Origin: Rhizobium sp. ARZ01 | Lineage (GTDB): Bacteria; Pseudomonadota; Alphaproteobacteria; Rhizobiales; Rhizobiaceae | Length of the DNA stretch: 64,000 bases | NCBI RefSeq assembly: GCF_014851675.1 | Contig: NZ_JACVAE010000001.1 | Span: forward strand, 992,001-1,056,000 | Direction: 5' to 3' | Shown here: positions 44,844-53,890 of the stretch, piece after piece | How the letters are laid out: every line of letters starts with the position of its first letter | Numbering within the stretch: the first letter of the stretch is position 1 | The notes under the pieces: model-generated | Seen by the model: only the letters and a program-made list of their open reading frames with translations | What the model was told of the DNA's origin: nothing | Databases searched by the model: none | Made by a program: the position numbers and the translations under genes

Positions 44844-45314
44844 ATGAAACTGAACGAAATCAAGGACAACGAAGGCGCAACCCAGAGCCGCAAGCGCGTC
44901 GGCCGTGGCATCGGTTCGGGCTCCGGCAAGACCGGCGGCCGCGGTGTCAAGGGTCAGAAGGCCCGTTCGGGCGTTGCGATCAACGGCTTCGAAGGCGGTC
45001 AGATGCCCATCTACCGTCGTCTGCCGAAGCGCGGCTTCAACAACATCTTCGCATCCGAATTTGTTGTCGTGTCGCTCGGCCGCATCCAGACCGCGATCGA
45101 TGCCAACAAGCTCGATCCGAAGGCAACGATCGACGCTGCTGCCCTGAAGGCTGCCGGCGTGATCCGTCGCCCGAAGGACGGCGTACGCATCCTCGCCGAC
45201 GGCGAGCTGAAAGCGAAGCTTTCGATCGAAGTCGCCGGCGCCTCCAAGGCTGCCGTCGAGAAGATCGAAAAGGCCGGCGGCAACGTAAAGCTGCTTTCGG
45301 CTGCTGCCGAGTAA
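44844..45314 (+). CDS. rplO: 50S ribosomal protein L15
   Basis: A 156-residue L15, a late-assembly core protein. It shows [43 protein letters not shown], a Gly/Arg-rich extended N-terminus, and a globular C-terminal part with GGNVKLL. The frame opens at 44790 inside rpmD, but GGGAG places the start at 44844. A hairpin terminator and a promoter candidate follow before secY. Confidence 0.98.
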   Translation: MKLNEIKDNEGATQSRKRVGRGIGSGSGKTGGRGVKGQKARSGVAINGFEGGQMPIYRRLPKRGFNNIFASEFVVVSLGRIQTAIDANKLDPKATIDAAALKAAGVIRRPKDGVRILADGELKAKLSIEVAGASKAAVEKIEKAGGNVKLLSAAAE

Positions 45315-45327
45315 GTTTTCGAATTTT

Positions 45328-45362
45328 GAAGGCCCGGAGTGCTTCACTCCGGGCCTTCCTGC
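45328..45362 (+). terminator. Terminator-like hairpin between rplO and secY
   Basis: GAAGGCCCGGAGT and ACTCCGGGCCTTC form a perfect 13-bp stem with a 5-nt loop. Only CTGCTCCC follows, so termination may be partial. Confidence 0.65.
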
Positions 45363-45446
45363 TCCCATATGAGAGCCTCACACTGGCAGACGAAGCACGC
45401 TTCGTTTGTTTCTCGGGAGAATTGACCGCGGTGAGGCCTGGATTGC

Positions 45447-45475
45447 TTGACAATCCGCGTTCCGCCCGGTTTACC
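45447..45475 (+). promoter_or_regulatory. Candidate promoter for secY-adk
   Basis: A perfect TTGACA, 17-bp spacer, TTTACC, preceded by GC as in strong rhizobial promoters, lies 163-191 bp upstream of secY and downstream of the rplO hairpin. Confidence 0.5.
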
Positions 45476-45637
45476 CTCCGTTCCGCCTGCTTCGCCCTTC
45501 GGCTGGCTGGCAACAGAAATTCGAGCGTGCCACGCGGCCTGGCAGAGGAGCCGGGCGGGGCGCGCCGCAACGGATCAGCCGTTGTCCGGGCCTGGGATCC
45601 ATTCCTCCGCCGCGGGCAGGGTTACGCGGAGAAATGC

Positions 45638-46978
45638 ATGGCGTCGGCAGCGGAACAACTCGCCTCCAATCTCAACTTTTCGACCTTTGCCAAGGCAGAG
45701 GATCTGAAGAAGCGGCTCTGGTTTACACTTGGCGCGCTACTGGTGTACCGGCTCGGCACTTACATCCCGCTTCCGGGGTTGAATGCCGATGCGTTCGCTC
45801 GCGCCTTCCAGGGCCAGAGCGGCGGTATCCTTGGCCTCTTCAACATGTTCTCCGGTGGTGCCGTCGAGCGCATGGCGATCTTTGCGCTGGGCATCATGCC
45901 CTACATCTCCGCATCGATCATCGTCCAGCTGATGACGTCGGTTGTTCCGGCGCTGGAGCAGCTGAAGAAGGAAGGTGAGCAGGGCCGCAAGATCATCAAC
46001 CAGTACACCCGTTATGGCACCGTGCTGCTCGGCGCCCTGCAGGCCTATGGCATCGCGGTGGGCCTCGAAGGCGGTGAGGGTCTTGTGCTGGATCCGGGCT
46101 GGTTCTTCCGTATTTCGACCGTGATTTCGCTTCTCGGCGGAACGATGTTCCTGATGTGGCTCGGTGAGCAGATTACCTCCCGCGGGATCGGCAACGGTAT
46201 CTCGCTGATTATCTTTGCAGGCATCGTGGCGCACCTGCCGACGGCTCTCGCGGGCACTCTCGAACTCGGCCGCACCGGGGCGCTTTCGTTCGGTGTGATC
46301 GCTGCTGTCGTTGTTATGGCTGTTGCTGTGATCGCGCTGATTGTCTTCGTCGAACGCGCGCAGCGCCGTCTTCTGATCCAGTACCCGAAGCGCCAGGTCG
46401 GCAACCGCATGTTCCAGGGCGATACCTCGCACCTGCCGCTCAAGCTCAACACCTCGGGTGTGATTCCGGCAATCTTCGCTTCCTCGCTGCTGCTCCTGCC
46501 GGCGACGCTGGCAGGCTTCAGCAACACGACCGAGCTGCCGGGTTGGGCAACCACCATCATTGCCGCTCTTGGGCACGGGCAGCCGCTCTACATGGTCATG
46601 TATGCTGCAATGATCGCCTTCTTCGCCTTCTTCTATACGGCCATCGTCTTCAATCCGAAGGATACGGCCGACAATTTGAAGAAGCACGGCGGCTTCATTC
46701 CGGGCATCCGTCCGGGTGAGCGGACCGCCGAATACATCGACTACGTGCTGACCCGCATCACCGTGCTCGGCGCCATCTATCTCGTGTTCGTCTGCATTCT
46801 TCCGGAAATCCTGATCGCGCAGACTGGCGTGCCGTTCTACCTTGGTGGTACGTCGCTTTTGATTGTTGTCAGCGTTACCCTTGATACTGTAGCACAGATT
46901 CAGGGACATCTGATCGCCCAGCAATATGAGGGGCTGATCAAGAAGTCGAAGCTGCGCGGAGGAAAGAGGGGACGATGA
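45638..46978 (+). CDS. secY: Preprotein translocase subunit SecY
   Basis: The 446-residue channel subunit of the Sec translocon with about ten transmembrane helices. It starts [47 protein letters not shown]; the [11 protein letters not shown] segment of helix 2, the [22 protein letters not shown] block and the last helices with [19 protein letters not shown] are all clear. The open frame extends far upstream (45326) through non-coding DNA; GGAG before ATG 45638 sets the start. Its stop overlaps the adk start (ATGA). Confidence 0.98.
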   Translation: MASAAEQLASNLNFSTFAKAEDLKKRLWFTLGALLVYRLGTYIPLPGLNADAFARAFQGQSGGILGLFNMFSGGAVERMAIFALGIMPYISASIIVQLMTSVVPALEQLKKEGEQGRKIINQYTRYGTVLLGALQAYGIAVGLEGGEGLVLDPGWFFRISTVISLLGGTMFLMWLGEQITSRGIGNGISLIIFAGIVAHLPTALAGTLELGRTGALSFGVIAAVVVMAVAVIALIVFVERAQRRLLIQYPKRQVGNRMFQGDTSHLPLKLNTSGVIPAIFASSLLLLPATLAGFSNTTELPGWATTIIAALGHGQPLYMVMYAAMIAFFAFFYTAIVFNPKDTADNLKKHGGFIPGIRPGERTAEYIDYVLTRITVLGAIYLVFVCILPEILIAQTGVPFYLGGTSLLIVVSVTLDTVAQIQGHLIAQQYEGLIKKSKLRGGKRGR

Positions 46979-47553
46979 GACTGATATTTTTGGGGCCGCC
47001 TGGTGCAGGCAAAGGCACACAGGCGAAGCTCCTGACGGAAAAGCACGGAATCCCCCAGCTTTCCACCGGTGACATGCTGCGTGCGGCAGTTGCGGCGCAG
47101 ACGGAAGTCGGCAAACGGGCGAAGGCGGTCATGGATGCGGGGCAGCTTGTCTCCGACGCCATCGTCAACGAGATCGTTTCGGATCGAATCGATTCGCAGG
47201 ACTGCGCCAAGGGCTTCATTCTCGATGGATACCCGCGCACGGTTCCCCAGGCGCAGGCTCTCGATGAGATCCTTGCGGCCAAGGGGCTTGGCCTTGATGC
47301 AGTCATTGAGCTAAAGGTTGACGAAGATGCGCTGGTGAAGCGCATGGAAAACCGCGTCGCCGAAACGATTGCAGCTGGCGGCGCCGTCCGCTCGGACGAC
47401 AATCCGGAAGCCTTCAAGCGCCGTCTGACGGAGTACCGGGAGAAGACAGCTCCGTTGTCGAGCTACTACGCGACAACTGGCAAGCTGAAGACTGTCGACG
47501 GCATGGCTGATGTCGACACGGTGACCGAAGAGATCGGCAAGATCCTCTCTTAG
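46975..47553 (+). CDS. adk: Adenylate kinase
   Basis: A 192-residue short-form adenylate kinase that balances ATP, ADP and AMP. The P-loop is [17 protein letters not shown]-site residues follow in [10 protein letters not shown], and [13 protein letters not shown] is the third motif. The LID region is brief ([11 protein letters not shown]) and lacks the cysteines of zinc-binding long forms, as usual in alphaproteobacteria. Translation is coupled to secY by a 4-bp overlap. Confidence 0.98.
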   Translation: MRLIFLGPPGAGKGTQAKLLTEKHGIPQLSTGDMLRAAVAAQTEVGKRAKAVMDAGQLVSDAIVNEIVSDRIDSQDCAKGFILDGYPRTVPQAQALDEILAAKGLGLDAVIELKVDEDALVKRMENRVAETIAAGGAVRSDDNPEAFKRRLTEYREKTAPLSSYYATTGKLKTVDGMADVDTVTEEIGKILS

Positions 47554-47584
47554 GCTGGATCACCACCAAATCGGGCGGTCGGGG

Positions 47585-47613
47585 TTGACTTTCCCGGCCG
47601 ATTCCCCTTAAGA
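47585..47613 (+). promoter_or_regulatory. Candidate promoter for rpsM-rpsK-rpoA-rplQ
   Basis: TTGACT, 17-bp spacer, TTAAGA, 172-200 bp upstream of rpsM in the adk-rpsM gap. Confidence 0.5.
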
Positions 47614-47785
47614 CAGCGCCAACTCGCGACAGGCAAGCGATCGGCGCGGATTTCTCAGCAGACTGAGGTCCGAGTGCGGTCGCTTTTGACGTGTCTCGAA
47701 CTTCGAATTTGAACGGGCGGTCTTTGGGCCGTATGACGAAGAAAACCCACTTGCCGGATGGCAACTGGAAGCAAGGAGAACAGGC

Positions 47786-48154
47786 GTGGCTCGTATCGCT
47801 GGCGTCAACATCCCGACTGCAAAGCGCGTCGTAATCGCGCTGCGTTACATTCACGGGATCGGACCGAAATTCGCACAGGAAATCATCGAGAAGGTTGGTA
47901 TTCCGGCTGAGCGCCGCGTCCATCAGCTGACCGACGCCGAAGTTCTGGCGATCCGTGAAGCTATCGACCGCGACTACCAGGTCGAAGGCGACCTGCGTCG
48001 CGAGACCTCGATGAACATCAAGCGCCTGATGGACCTCGGCTGCTACCGCGGCCTGCGTCATCGTCGTGGCCTGCCGGTTCGTGGTCAGCGTACGCACACC
48101 AACGCACGTACCCGTAAGGGTCCGGCGAAGGCTATCGCGGGCAAGAAGAAGTAA
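47786..48154 (+). CDS. rpsM: 30S ribosomal protein S13
   Basis: A 122-residue S13 of the 30S head touching the P-site tRNA and the B1 bridges. [34 protein letters not shown] has the helix-turn-helix of the family and [32 protein letters not shown] is the long basic tail. Start is GTG? no: ATG-equivalent frame start at 47786 reads GTG in the DNA, with AAGGAGAA upstream. First gene of the alpha block. Confidence 0.97.
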   Translation: MARIAGVNIPTAKRVVIALRYIHGIGPKFAQEIIEKVGIPAERRVHQLTDAEVLAIREAIDRDYQVEGDLRRETSMNIKRLMDLGCYRGLRHRRGLPVRGQRTHTNARTRKGPAKAIAGKKK

Positions 48155-48174
48155 TTTCCCGAAATGGGGAATTT

Positions 48175-48203
48175 GGAGGCTGGCGTTTGCGCCGGCCTCT
48201 TTT
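48175..48203 (+). terminator. Rho-independent terminator or attenuator after rpsM
   Basis: GGAGGCTGGCG pairs with CGCCGGCCTCT (one G-U) with a 4-nt loop, running into TTTTGAG. It would reduce read-through into rpsK. Confidence 0.7.
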
Positions 48204-48263
48204 GAGTTTCGAGCGGGGCCTTGGCTGCGTTTGCAGTGACCGAATTTTAAGGTTGTCCCGGTC

Positions 48264-48290
48264 GGTGGAGCTGCTGGTACTACGGCAGTG
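48264..48290 (+). repeat. rpsK-leader hairpin repeat, copy 1
   Basis: A 27-bp unit whose arms GCTGC and GGCAGT can pair around TGGTACTAC. It matches copy 2 (48370-48396) at 23 of 27 positions; two of the four changes are complementary (T-A here, C-G there). Confidence 0.55.
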
Positions 48291-48369
48291 ACGATATCGC
48301 CGTACGGTCATCTTCCGAGATGTCGTGCAAGACAAGAATGCAGGGCAGGGGGCGGGAATGCTCCCACCC

Positions 48370-48396
48370 GGTGGAGCCGCTGGAATTACGGCGGTG
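48370..48396 (+). repeat. rpsK-leader hairpin repeat, copy 2
   Basis: A 27-bp unit with arms GCCGC and GGCGGT around TGGAATTAC, ending 24 bp before the rpsK start. The compensatory change relative to copy 1 supports a selected RNA stem. Confidence 0.55.
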
Positions 48397-48420
48397 TAGA
48401 GATCAACGAAAGGACTATCC

Positions 48421-48810
48421 ATGGCCAAGGAAGCCGCACGCGTCCGCCGTCGCGAACGCAAGAACATCACCTCCGGTGTTGCTCACGTCAATTCTTCGTT
48501 CAACAACACGATGATCACCATCACCGACGCGCAGGGCAACGCAATTGCCTGGTCGTCTGCCGGTGCCAAGGGCTTCAAGGGTTCGCGCAAGTCGACCCCG
48601 TTTGCTGCGCAGATCGCCGCTGAAGACTGCGCCAAGAAGGCTCAGGAGCACGGCATGAAGTCGCTCGAAGTCGAAGTCTGTGGTCCGGGTTCGGGCCGTG
48701 AGTCGGCTCTTCGCGCCCTGCAGGCTGCCGGTTTCATGATCACCTCGATCCGCGACGTCACGCCGATCCCGCACAACGGTTGCCGCCCGCGCAAGAAGCG
48801 CCGGGTCTGA
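48421..48810 (+). CDS. rpsK: 30S ribosomal protein S11
   Basis: A 129-residue S11 of the platform, lining the E site. It reads [56 protein letters not shown] and ends [17 protein letters not shown], the family signature. AAAGGA is 8 nt from the ATG. A 266-bp gap with a terminator and two hairpin repeats separates it from rpsM, unusual for these two genes. Confidence 0.98.
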   Translation: MAKEAARVRRRERKNITSGVAHVNSSFNNTMITITDAQGNAIAWSSAGAKGFKGSRKSTPFAAQIAAEDCAKKAQEHGMKSLEVEVCGPGSGRESALRALQAAGFMITSIRDVTPIPHNGCRPRKKRRV

Positions 48811-48916
48811 TCAGTCGAATTCGTCATGCCGGTGAGCGCGATCGTCGCGCTCCTCCCGGCTCTTCAAGGCTCGGCCGCCACGATTGAATGGTGGTGGCGA
48901 ACGGAAGGCAAAAGAT

Positions 48917-49927
48917 ATGATCCAGAAAAACTGGCAGGAACTGATCAAGCCGAACAAGGTGGAGTTTTCCTCCTCCGGTCGCGCCAAGGTATCGCTCGTC
49001 GCTGAACCGCTCGAGCGCGGATTTGGTCTGACCCTCGGTAACGCGCTTCGCCGCGTTCTTCTGTCGTCGCTGCGCGGTGCTGCTGTAACCGCTGTGCAGA
49101 TCGACGGCGTGCTGCACGAGTTCTCCTCGATCCCGGGCGTCCGGGAAGATGTGACGGACATCGTTCTGAACATCAAGGAAATCGCCATCAAGATGGACGG
49201 CGATGATTCCAAGCGCATGGTCGTGCGCAAGCAGGGTCCGGGCGTTGTTACCGCCGGTGACATTCAGACGGTTGGCGATATCGAGATCCTCAACCCTGAT
49301 CACGTGATCTGCACGCTCGACGAGGGCGCCGAGATTCGCATGGAGTTCACCGTCAACAACGGCAAAGGCTATGTTCCGGCTGACCGCAACCGCGCCGAAG
49401 ACGCGCCGATCGGTCTCATCCCGGTCGACAGCCTCTACTCGCCGGTCAAGAAGGTGTCCTACAAGGTTGAAAACACCCGCGAAGGACAGGTTCTCGACTA
49501 CGACAAGCTGACGATGTCCATCGAGACCGATGGCTCCGTCACCGGCGAAGACGCGATCGCGTTCGCTGCCCGCATTCTTCAGGACCAGCTGTCGGTCTTC
49601 GTCAACTTCGACGAGCCGCAGAAGGAGATGGAAGAAGAGTCGGTCACCGAGCTCGCCTTCAACCCGGCGCTTCTGAAGAAGGTCGACGAGCTGGAGCTTT
49701 CGGTCCGCTCGGCGAACTGCCTGAAGAACGACAACATCGTCTACATCGGCGACCTGATCCAGAAGACCGAAGCCGAAATGCTTCGCACGCCGAACTTCGG
49801 TCGCAAGTCGCTGAACGAGATCAAGGAAGTTCTCGCTTCCATGGGCCTGCACCTCGGCATGGAAGTGCCTGCATGGCCGCCTGAGAACATCGAAGATCTC
49901 GCCAAGCGCTACGAAGACCAATACTAA
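48917..49927 (+). CDS. rpoA: DNA-directed RNA polymerase subunit alpha
   Basis: The 336-residue alpha subunit. The N-terminal domain (about 1-235) contains [42 protein letters not shown] for dimer and beta contacts; the C-terminal domain (about 255-325) has [48 protein letters not shown] for UP elements and activators. The frame opens at 48884, but [17 protein letters not shown] is the family start. It lies between rpsK and rplQ as usual; rpsD is not in this cluster, as in other alphaproteobacteria. Confidence 0.98.
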   Translation: MIQKNWQELIKPNKVEFSSSGRAKVSLVAEPLERGFGLTLGNALRRVLLSSLRGAAVTAVQIDGVLHEFSSIPGVREDVTDIVLNIKEIAIKMDGDDSKRMVVRKQGPGVVTAGDIQTVGDIEILNPDHVICTLDEGAEIRMEFTVNNGKGYVPADRNRAEDAPIGLIPVDSLYSPVKKVSYKVENTREGQVLDYDKLTMSIETDGSVTGEDAIAFAARILQDQLSVFVNFDEPQKEMEEESVTELAFNPALLKKVDELELSVRSANCLKNDNIVYIGDLIQKTEAEMLRTPNFGRKSLNEIKEVLASMGLHLGMEVPAWPPENIEDLAKRYEDQY

Positions 49928-50049
49928 GAAACAAAAAGGCAGGTTAACCTCTGCCTTTCCCCGTCAAACAGCAGGCGTGATGCCTGTATGTGCCAGGAAA
50001 CGGCAGGACCGATGCGATATCGGGAGACCTGCACAGAAGGAGACTAGCA

Positions 50050-50475
50050 ATGCGCCACCAGAACGCCGGCCGCAAGCTGAACCGTACCGCCAGCCACCGC
50101 AAGGCGATGTTCGCCAACATGGCTGCTTCGCTCATCACCCATGAGCAGATCGTAACGACCCTTCCGAAAGCGAAGGAAATCCGTCCGATCGTCGAAAAGC
50201 TCGTCACCCTCGGCAAGCGCGGCGACCTGCACGCTCGTCGTCAGGCGATCTCGCAGATCCGTGACGTTGCTGTCGTTTCGAAGCTGTTCGACGCGATCGC
50301 TTCGCGTTACGCCAACCGCAACGGCGGCTACCTTCGCATCATGAAGGCCGGCTTCCGTCAGGGCGACAACGCAGCTCTCGCCGTCATCGAGTTCGTTGAC
50401 CGCGACGTTTCCGCCAAGGGCGCTGCCGACAAGGCACGCGTCGAGGCCGAGGCTGCTGCCGCCGAAGCTGCTTGA
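50050..50475 (+). CDS. rplQ: 50S ribosomal protein L17
   Basis: A 141-residue L17 at the tunnel exit. [66 protein letters not shown] is the conserved N-terminal part; the tail is Ala/Glu-rich ([12 protein letters not shown]). AGAAGGAG precedes ATG 50050; the frame begins earlier at 49990. It ends the alpha operon at a strong terminator. Confidence 0.98.
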   Translation: MRHQNAGRKLNRTASHRKAMFANMAASLITHEQIVTTLPKAKEIRPIVEKLVTLGKRGDLHARRQAISQIRDVAVVSKLFDAIASRYANRNGGYLRIMKAGFRQGDNAALAVIEFVDRDVSAKGAADKARVEAEAAAAEAA

Positions 50476-50491
50476 TTTCAGGCAACGAAAT

Positions 50492-50530
50492 GAAAAGGCC
50501 GGATGCGCAAGCGTCCGGCCTTTTCGCTTT
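50492..50530 (+). terminator. Rho-independent terminator of the alpha operon
   Basis: GAAAAGGCCGGA pairs with TCCGGCCTTTTC, with an inner GC/GC pair around GCAA; CGCTTTT follows. Confidence 0.88.
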
Positions 50531-50577
50531 TAGTCCCGTTGGTTTGGCGGCTGCCGCGACATGCGGGTCGGAAATCG

Positions 50578-50646
50578 CCCCTCACCCTGACCCTCTTCCC
50601 GCGGGCGGGGAGAGAGAACAAGGTGCCGGCAGGCGGGATGAGGGAC
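50578..50646. repeat. Palindromic intergenic repeat, rhizobial type
   Basis: CCCTCACCCTGACCCTCTTCCCGC with CTCTTCCCGC/GCGGGGAGAG (one G-U) and outer CCCTCA/TGAGGG arms. Sequences of this style are common between genes in rhizobial genomes; only one copy lies in the window. Confidence 0.45.
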
Positions 50647-50699
50647 AGTTAAAAGACAAACGCGTGACCACGCATTTGCGGCGGCAGGAGTCCCACCAC

Positions 50700-51347
50700 C
50701 TACCGCGCCCGCTCGAAGCTCGGCCGCCCTACCTGGGCTCGACGCCATTGGTTGAAGCGTGGCCGGATCGGTCGCCAGAGCAGCAGCACCGTCACCAGGC
50801 CGATGTAGATCATCTGCTGCGGCCCGACGATTTTCACCGACATTGCAAAATGCAGCGCGCCGGCGGCGGCAATGACATAGACGAGCTTGTGCAGCTTGTT
50901 CCAGCGCGGCCCGAGCCGGCGGATCGACCAGTTGTTGGATGTCAATGCTAGCGGAAGCAGCATCGTGAAACCGGCCATGCCAATCGTGATGAACGGGCGT
51001 TTGGCGATGTCGGCGATGATCGTCGGGAAGTCGAGATACTTGTCGAGGATCATGTAGGTCGAAAAGTGCATGACGACGTACCAGAAGGCCATCAACCCGA
51101 GCGCGCGCCGGTAGCGGATCCAGTTGATGCCGAAGAGGTCGCGGATCGGTGTGATGCAGAGTGTCGCGATCAGGAACCGTAGCGCCCATATCCCGAGCAG
51201 GTGCTCGAACTCCTTGATCGCGTTTCCGGGCAATTGCCCGGTGGCGCCGAGATAGAACCCGTACACGGCAGGGACGAAGCCGACTGCGTAGAGCGCCCAC
51301 ACGGAGGTGTCGTGATACTTGCGGGGCAGGGCGGGGATCGCGGCCAT
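50700..51347 (-). CDS. msrQ: Protein-methionine-sulfoxide reductase heme-binding subunit MsrQ
   Basis: A 215-residue inner-membrane b-type heme protein (YedZ family) with about six transmembrane helices that passes electrons from the respiratory chain to MsrP in the periplasm. Heme-ligand histidines are plausible in EFEHLLGIWALRFL, YVVMHFSTYMIL and KLHKLVYVIAAAGALHFAMSV. It lies 2 bp downstream of msrP, so the two form an operon repairing oxidised methionine in periplasmic proteins. Confidence 0.95.
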   Translation of the reverse strand: MAAIPALPRKYHDTSVWALYAVGFVPAVYGFYLGATGQLPGNAIKEFEHLLGIWALRFLIATLCITPIRDLFGINWIRYRRALGLMAFWYVVMHFSTYMILDKYLDFPTIIADIAKRPFITIGMAGFTMLLPLALTSNNWSIRRLGPRWNKLHKLVYVIAAAGALHFAMSVKIVGPQQMIYIGLVTVLLLWRPIRPRFNQWRRAQVGRPSFERAR

Positions 51348-51349
51348 GG

Positions 51350-52291
51350 TCAGAAATTCTTCACAAGGTCCATGCCGGCATAGAGGCTTGCGACCTCGTC
51401 CGCATAGCCGTTGAAGGGAAGCGTATCGCGGCGGCTGCCGCCGAAGAAACCGCCTTCGCCGATCCGGTTCTCGGTTGCCTGGCTCCAGCGCGGATGATCC
51501 ACCGCCGGGTTTACGTTGGCGTAGAAGCCGTATTCATTCGGTGCAGAAATGTTCCAGGTGGTTGGTGGCTGCTGGTCGGTGAGCGTGATCTTCACGATCG
51601 ACTTGATGCCCTTGAAGCCGTATTTCCACGGCACGACGAGCCGGATCGGGGCGCCGTTCTGGTTCTGCAGCGTCTTGCCATAGTGTCCGACGGACAGGAT
51701 CGTCAGCGGGTGCCGGGCCTCATCGAGCCGTAGCCCTTCAACATACGGCCATGGGAGGGATTGGAAGTAGCCTGATTGTCCCGGCATCTGCTCCGGCCGC
51801 ACCACCGTTTCGAAGGCTACATACTTCGCGCTTCCGAGCGGCTCGACCTTGTCCAGTAGGCTTGCCAGCGGAAAGCCGATCCAGGGGATCACCATCGACC
51901 AGGCTTCGACGCAGCGCATGCGGTAGACGCGTTCCTCGAGGGGCAACGCCAGCAGGTCCTCGATGCCGAACTCCTTCGGCTTGGCAACCATGCCGTCGAC
52001 CTTGATAGTCCAGGGTGTCGGCTGGAATGCCGCGCTGTTGGCAGCCGGATCGCCCTTGCCCATGCCGAACTCATAGAAGTTGTTGTAGTTCGTTACATCC
52101 TTTTCCGGCGTCAGCGCCTCGTCGAGCTTGAAGGCGGACGGTGAAGCCTTCAATTCGCTTGCGGATGCTCCGCCAGCCCATGCGTAAATCAGGCCGCCAG
52201 CGGCTGCGCCGACGAAACTGCGCCGGTTCAGGAAGATGCCCTCCGGCGTGATCTCGTGTGCGGCAATCTTCGGGGGACGGAAGGCGGTCAT
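51350..52291 (-). CDS. msrP: Protein-methionine-sulfoxide reductase catalytic subunit MsrP
   Basis: A 313-residue periplasmic molybdopterin oxidoreductase (YedY). The Tat signal is [23 protein letters not shown] (about 22-46). The sulfite-oxidase fold shows [14 protein letters not shown], the molybdenum-ligand cysteine in [20 protein letters not shown], and the ending with [21 protein letters not shown]. It reduces methionine sulfoxide in envelope proteins using electrons from MsrQ. The pair is divergent from the HtrA-type protease gene, another envelope quality-control function. Confidence 0.96.
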   Translation of the reverse strand: MTAFRPPKIAAHEITPEGIFLNRRSFVGAAAGGLIYAWAGGASASELKASPSAFKLDEALTPEKDVTNYNNFYEFGMGKGDPAANSAAFQPTPWTIKVDGMVAKPKEFGIEDLLALPLEERVYRMRCVEAWSMVIPWIGFPLASLLDKVEPLGSAKYVAFETVVRPEQMPGQSGYFQSLPWPYVEGLRLDEARHPLTILSVGHYGKTLQNQNGAPIRLVVPWKYGFKGIKSIVKITLTDQQPPTTWNISAPNEYGFYANVNPAVDHPRWSQATENRIGEGGFFGGSRRDTLPFNGYADEVASLYAGMDLVKNF

Positions 52292-52498
52292 GGTGGATTC
52301 CTCAACGGGAAAAACGAAGCACTATTGGCTCAACGGGCCGAATGAGACCAAAGTTTCAATCACGCGGATAGGGGGCGTCCGACCACGATTTCGTGCGTGG
52401 TCCGTGACTGAATTTCGCACTCGGCAGCCTGGGTGCATTTGCCTTTTTTCCCGCCAAATCTTATCTGAACGTGGCGGCAACGAAAGGGAGAATCTTTG

Positions 52499-53890
52499 AT
52501 GAAATTCGGCCATGGCCTCGCTACCGCAACGCTCCTTCTGCTGACCGTTTCCGCGCCCGCAATCGCGCAGGAAAAGTCCGTGCCGACTTCGCAGGTGGAA
52601 ATGCAGCTTTCCTTTGCGCCGCTGGTCAAGAAGACCGCCAATGCGACGGTCAACGTCTACGCCGAACGCATGGTGGAGCGGCGCTCGGCCTTCAATGATC
52701 CCTTTTTCGAAGAATTCTTCGGCCAGCGCATGCCGAACCGGACGCAGAAACAGTCCTCCCTCGGCTCAGGCGTCATTGTCGGTGCGGACGGGATCGTAGT
52801 GACGAACAACCACGTGATCGAAGGTGCGGATGATATCAAGGTGGCGCTTGCCGATGGCCGCGAATACCCCTGCAAGGTGCTTCTGAAGGATGACCGCGTC
52901 GATCTCGCGGTCTTGAAGATCGAATCGAAGGAGACCTTCGGCACGCTTCCGCTGGGCGACAGCGATGCCGTCGAGGTCGGCGATCTCGTGCTGGCGATCG
53001 GTAATCCCTTCGGCGTCGGCCAGACCGTGACGAGCGGCATCGTCTCGGCGCTCGCCCGCAACCAGGTGAAGGCCGGCGACTTCGGTTTCTTCATCCAGAC
53101 GGATGCCTCGATCAATCCCGGCAATTCCGGCGGCGGCCTGATCAACATGAAGGGCGAACTGATCGGCATCAATACGGCGATCTTCTCGCGCGGCGGCGGT
53201 TCGAATGGCGTCGGCTTCGCCATCCCCGCCAATCTGGTCAAGGTGTTTGTCGCCAGCGCCGTTGGCGGTAGGACTGCTTTCGATCGCCCATTTGTCGGCG
53301 CGACCTTCGATGCTGTCACATCCGACGTTGCCGAGGCCTTGGGGCTGAGCAAGGCGCGCGGTGCACTTGTTTCCAAGGTATTGCCCGGTAGCCCGGCTGA
53401 AAAGGCCGGCCTGAAGCCCGGCGAGGTGATCACCGCAGTCAACGGCATCGCCGTCGAGCACCCCGATGCGCTCGGCTATCGGTTGGCGACCGTCGGCATC
53501 GGTGGTGAAGCGAAGCTGACGGTCAGCGACGGCGGCAAGGAGGAGGTGCTGACGATTGCGCTCGATCGCGCCCCCGAAACGACGCCGCGCGACGAGCGGC
53601 TGATCGAGGGGCGCAACCCCTTCTCGGGCGCAGTCGTCGCCAATCTCTCGCCACGCGTGGCCGAGGAACTGCGTATGCCCGCCGGCACTGAAGGGGTTGT
53701 TGTGACCGATATCAATCGCGGCTCGCCAGCAGCCCGGATCGGACTGCAGCCGCGCGACATCATCGTCGAGCTCAACGGAACGAGCGTTGCCTCCACCGAA
53801 ATCCTCGAGGAACTGGTTTCCGAGGATCCCTCCGTCTGGCGCGTCGAGATCGAGCGCGATGGCCAGCGCATTCGCCAGTATTTCCGATGA
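52499..53890 (+). CDS. Do/HtrA-family periplasmic serine protease (DegQ-like)
   Basis: A 463-residue protein with a signal peptide (cleavage about residue 23 after IAQ), a trypsin-like domain with the triad His105, Asp135 and Ser210 (TNNHVIEG, RVDLAVLK, NPGNSGGGL), and two C-terminal PDZ domains (about 245-345 and 360-455, with GALVSKVLPGSPAEKAGLKPGEVI and GSPAARIGLQPRDIIVELNG). The in-frame TTG 3 bp earlier is less likely; GGGAG serves ATG 52499. It degrades or refolds damaged periplasmic proteins. Its stop overlaps the rarA start by 4 bp. Chromosomal degP and degQ cannot be told apart from sequence alone. Confidence 0.95.
   Translation: MKFGHGLATATLLLLTVSAPAIAQEKSVPTSQVEMQLSFAPLVKKTANATVNVYAERMVERRSAFNDPFFEEFFGQRMPNRTQKQSSLGSGVIVGADGIVVTNNHVIEGADDIKVALADGREYPCKVLLKDDRVDLAVLKIESKETFGTLPLGDSDAVEVGDLVLAIGNPFGVGQTVTSGIVSALARNQVKAGDFGFFIQTDASINPGNSGGGLINMKGELIGINTAIFSRGGGSNGVGFAIPANLVKVFVASAVGGRTAFDRPFVGATFDAVTSDVAEALGLSKARGALVSKVLPGSPAEKAGLKPGEVITAVNGIAVEHPDALGYRLATVGIGGEAKLTVSDGGKEEVLTIALDRAPETTPRDERLIEGRNPFSGAVVANLSPRVAEELRMPAGTEGVVVTDINRGSPAARIGLQPRDIIVELNGTSVASTEILEELVSEDPSVWRVEIERDGQRIRQYFR

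Noticed and set aside
45326..45637. A 104-residue N-terminal extension of SecY
   Set aside because: It would translate through a terminator-like hairpin and a promoter; GGAG and the normal SecY start are at 45638.
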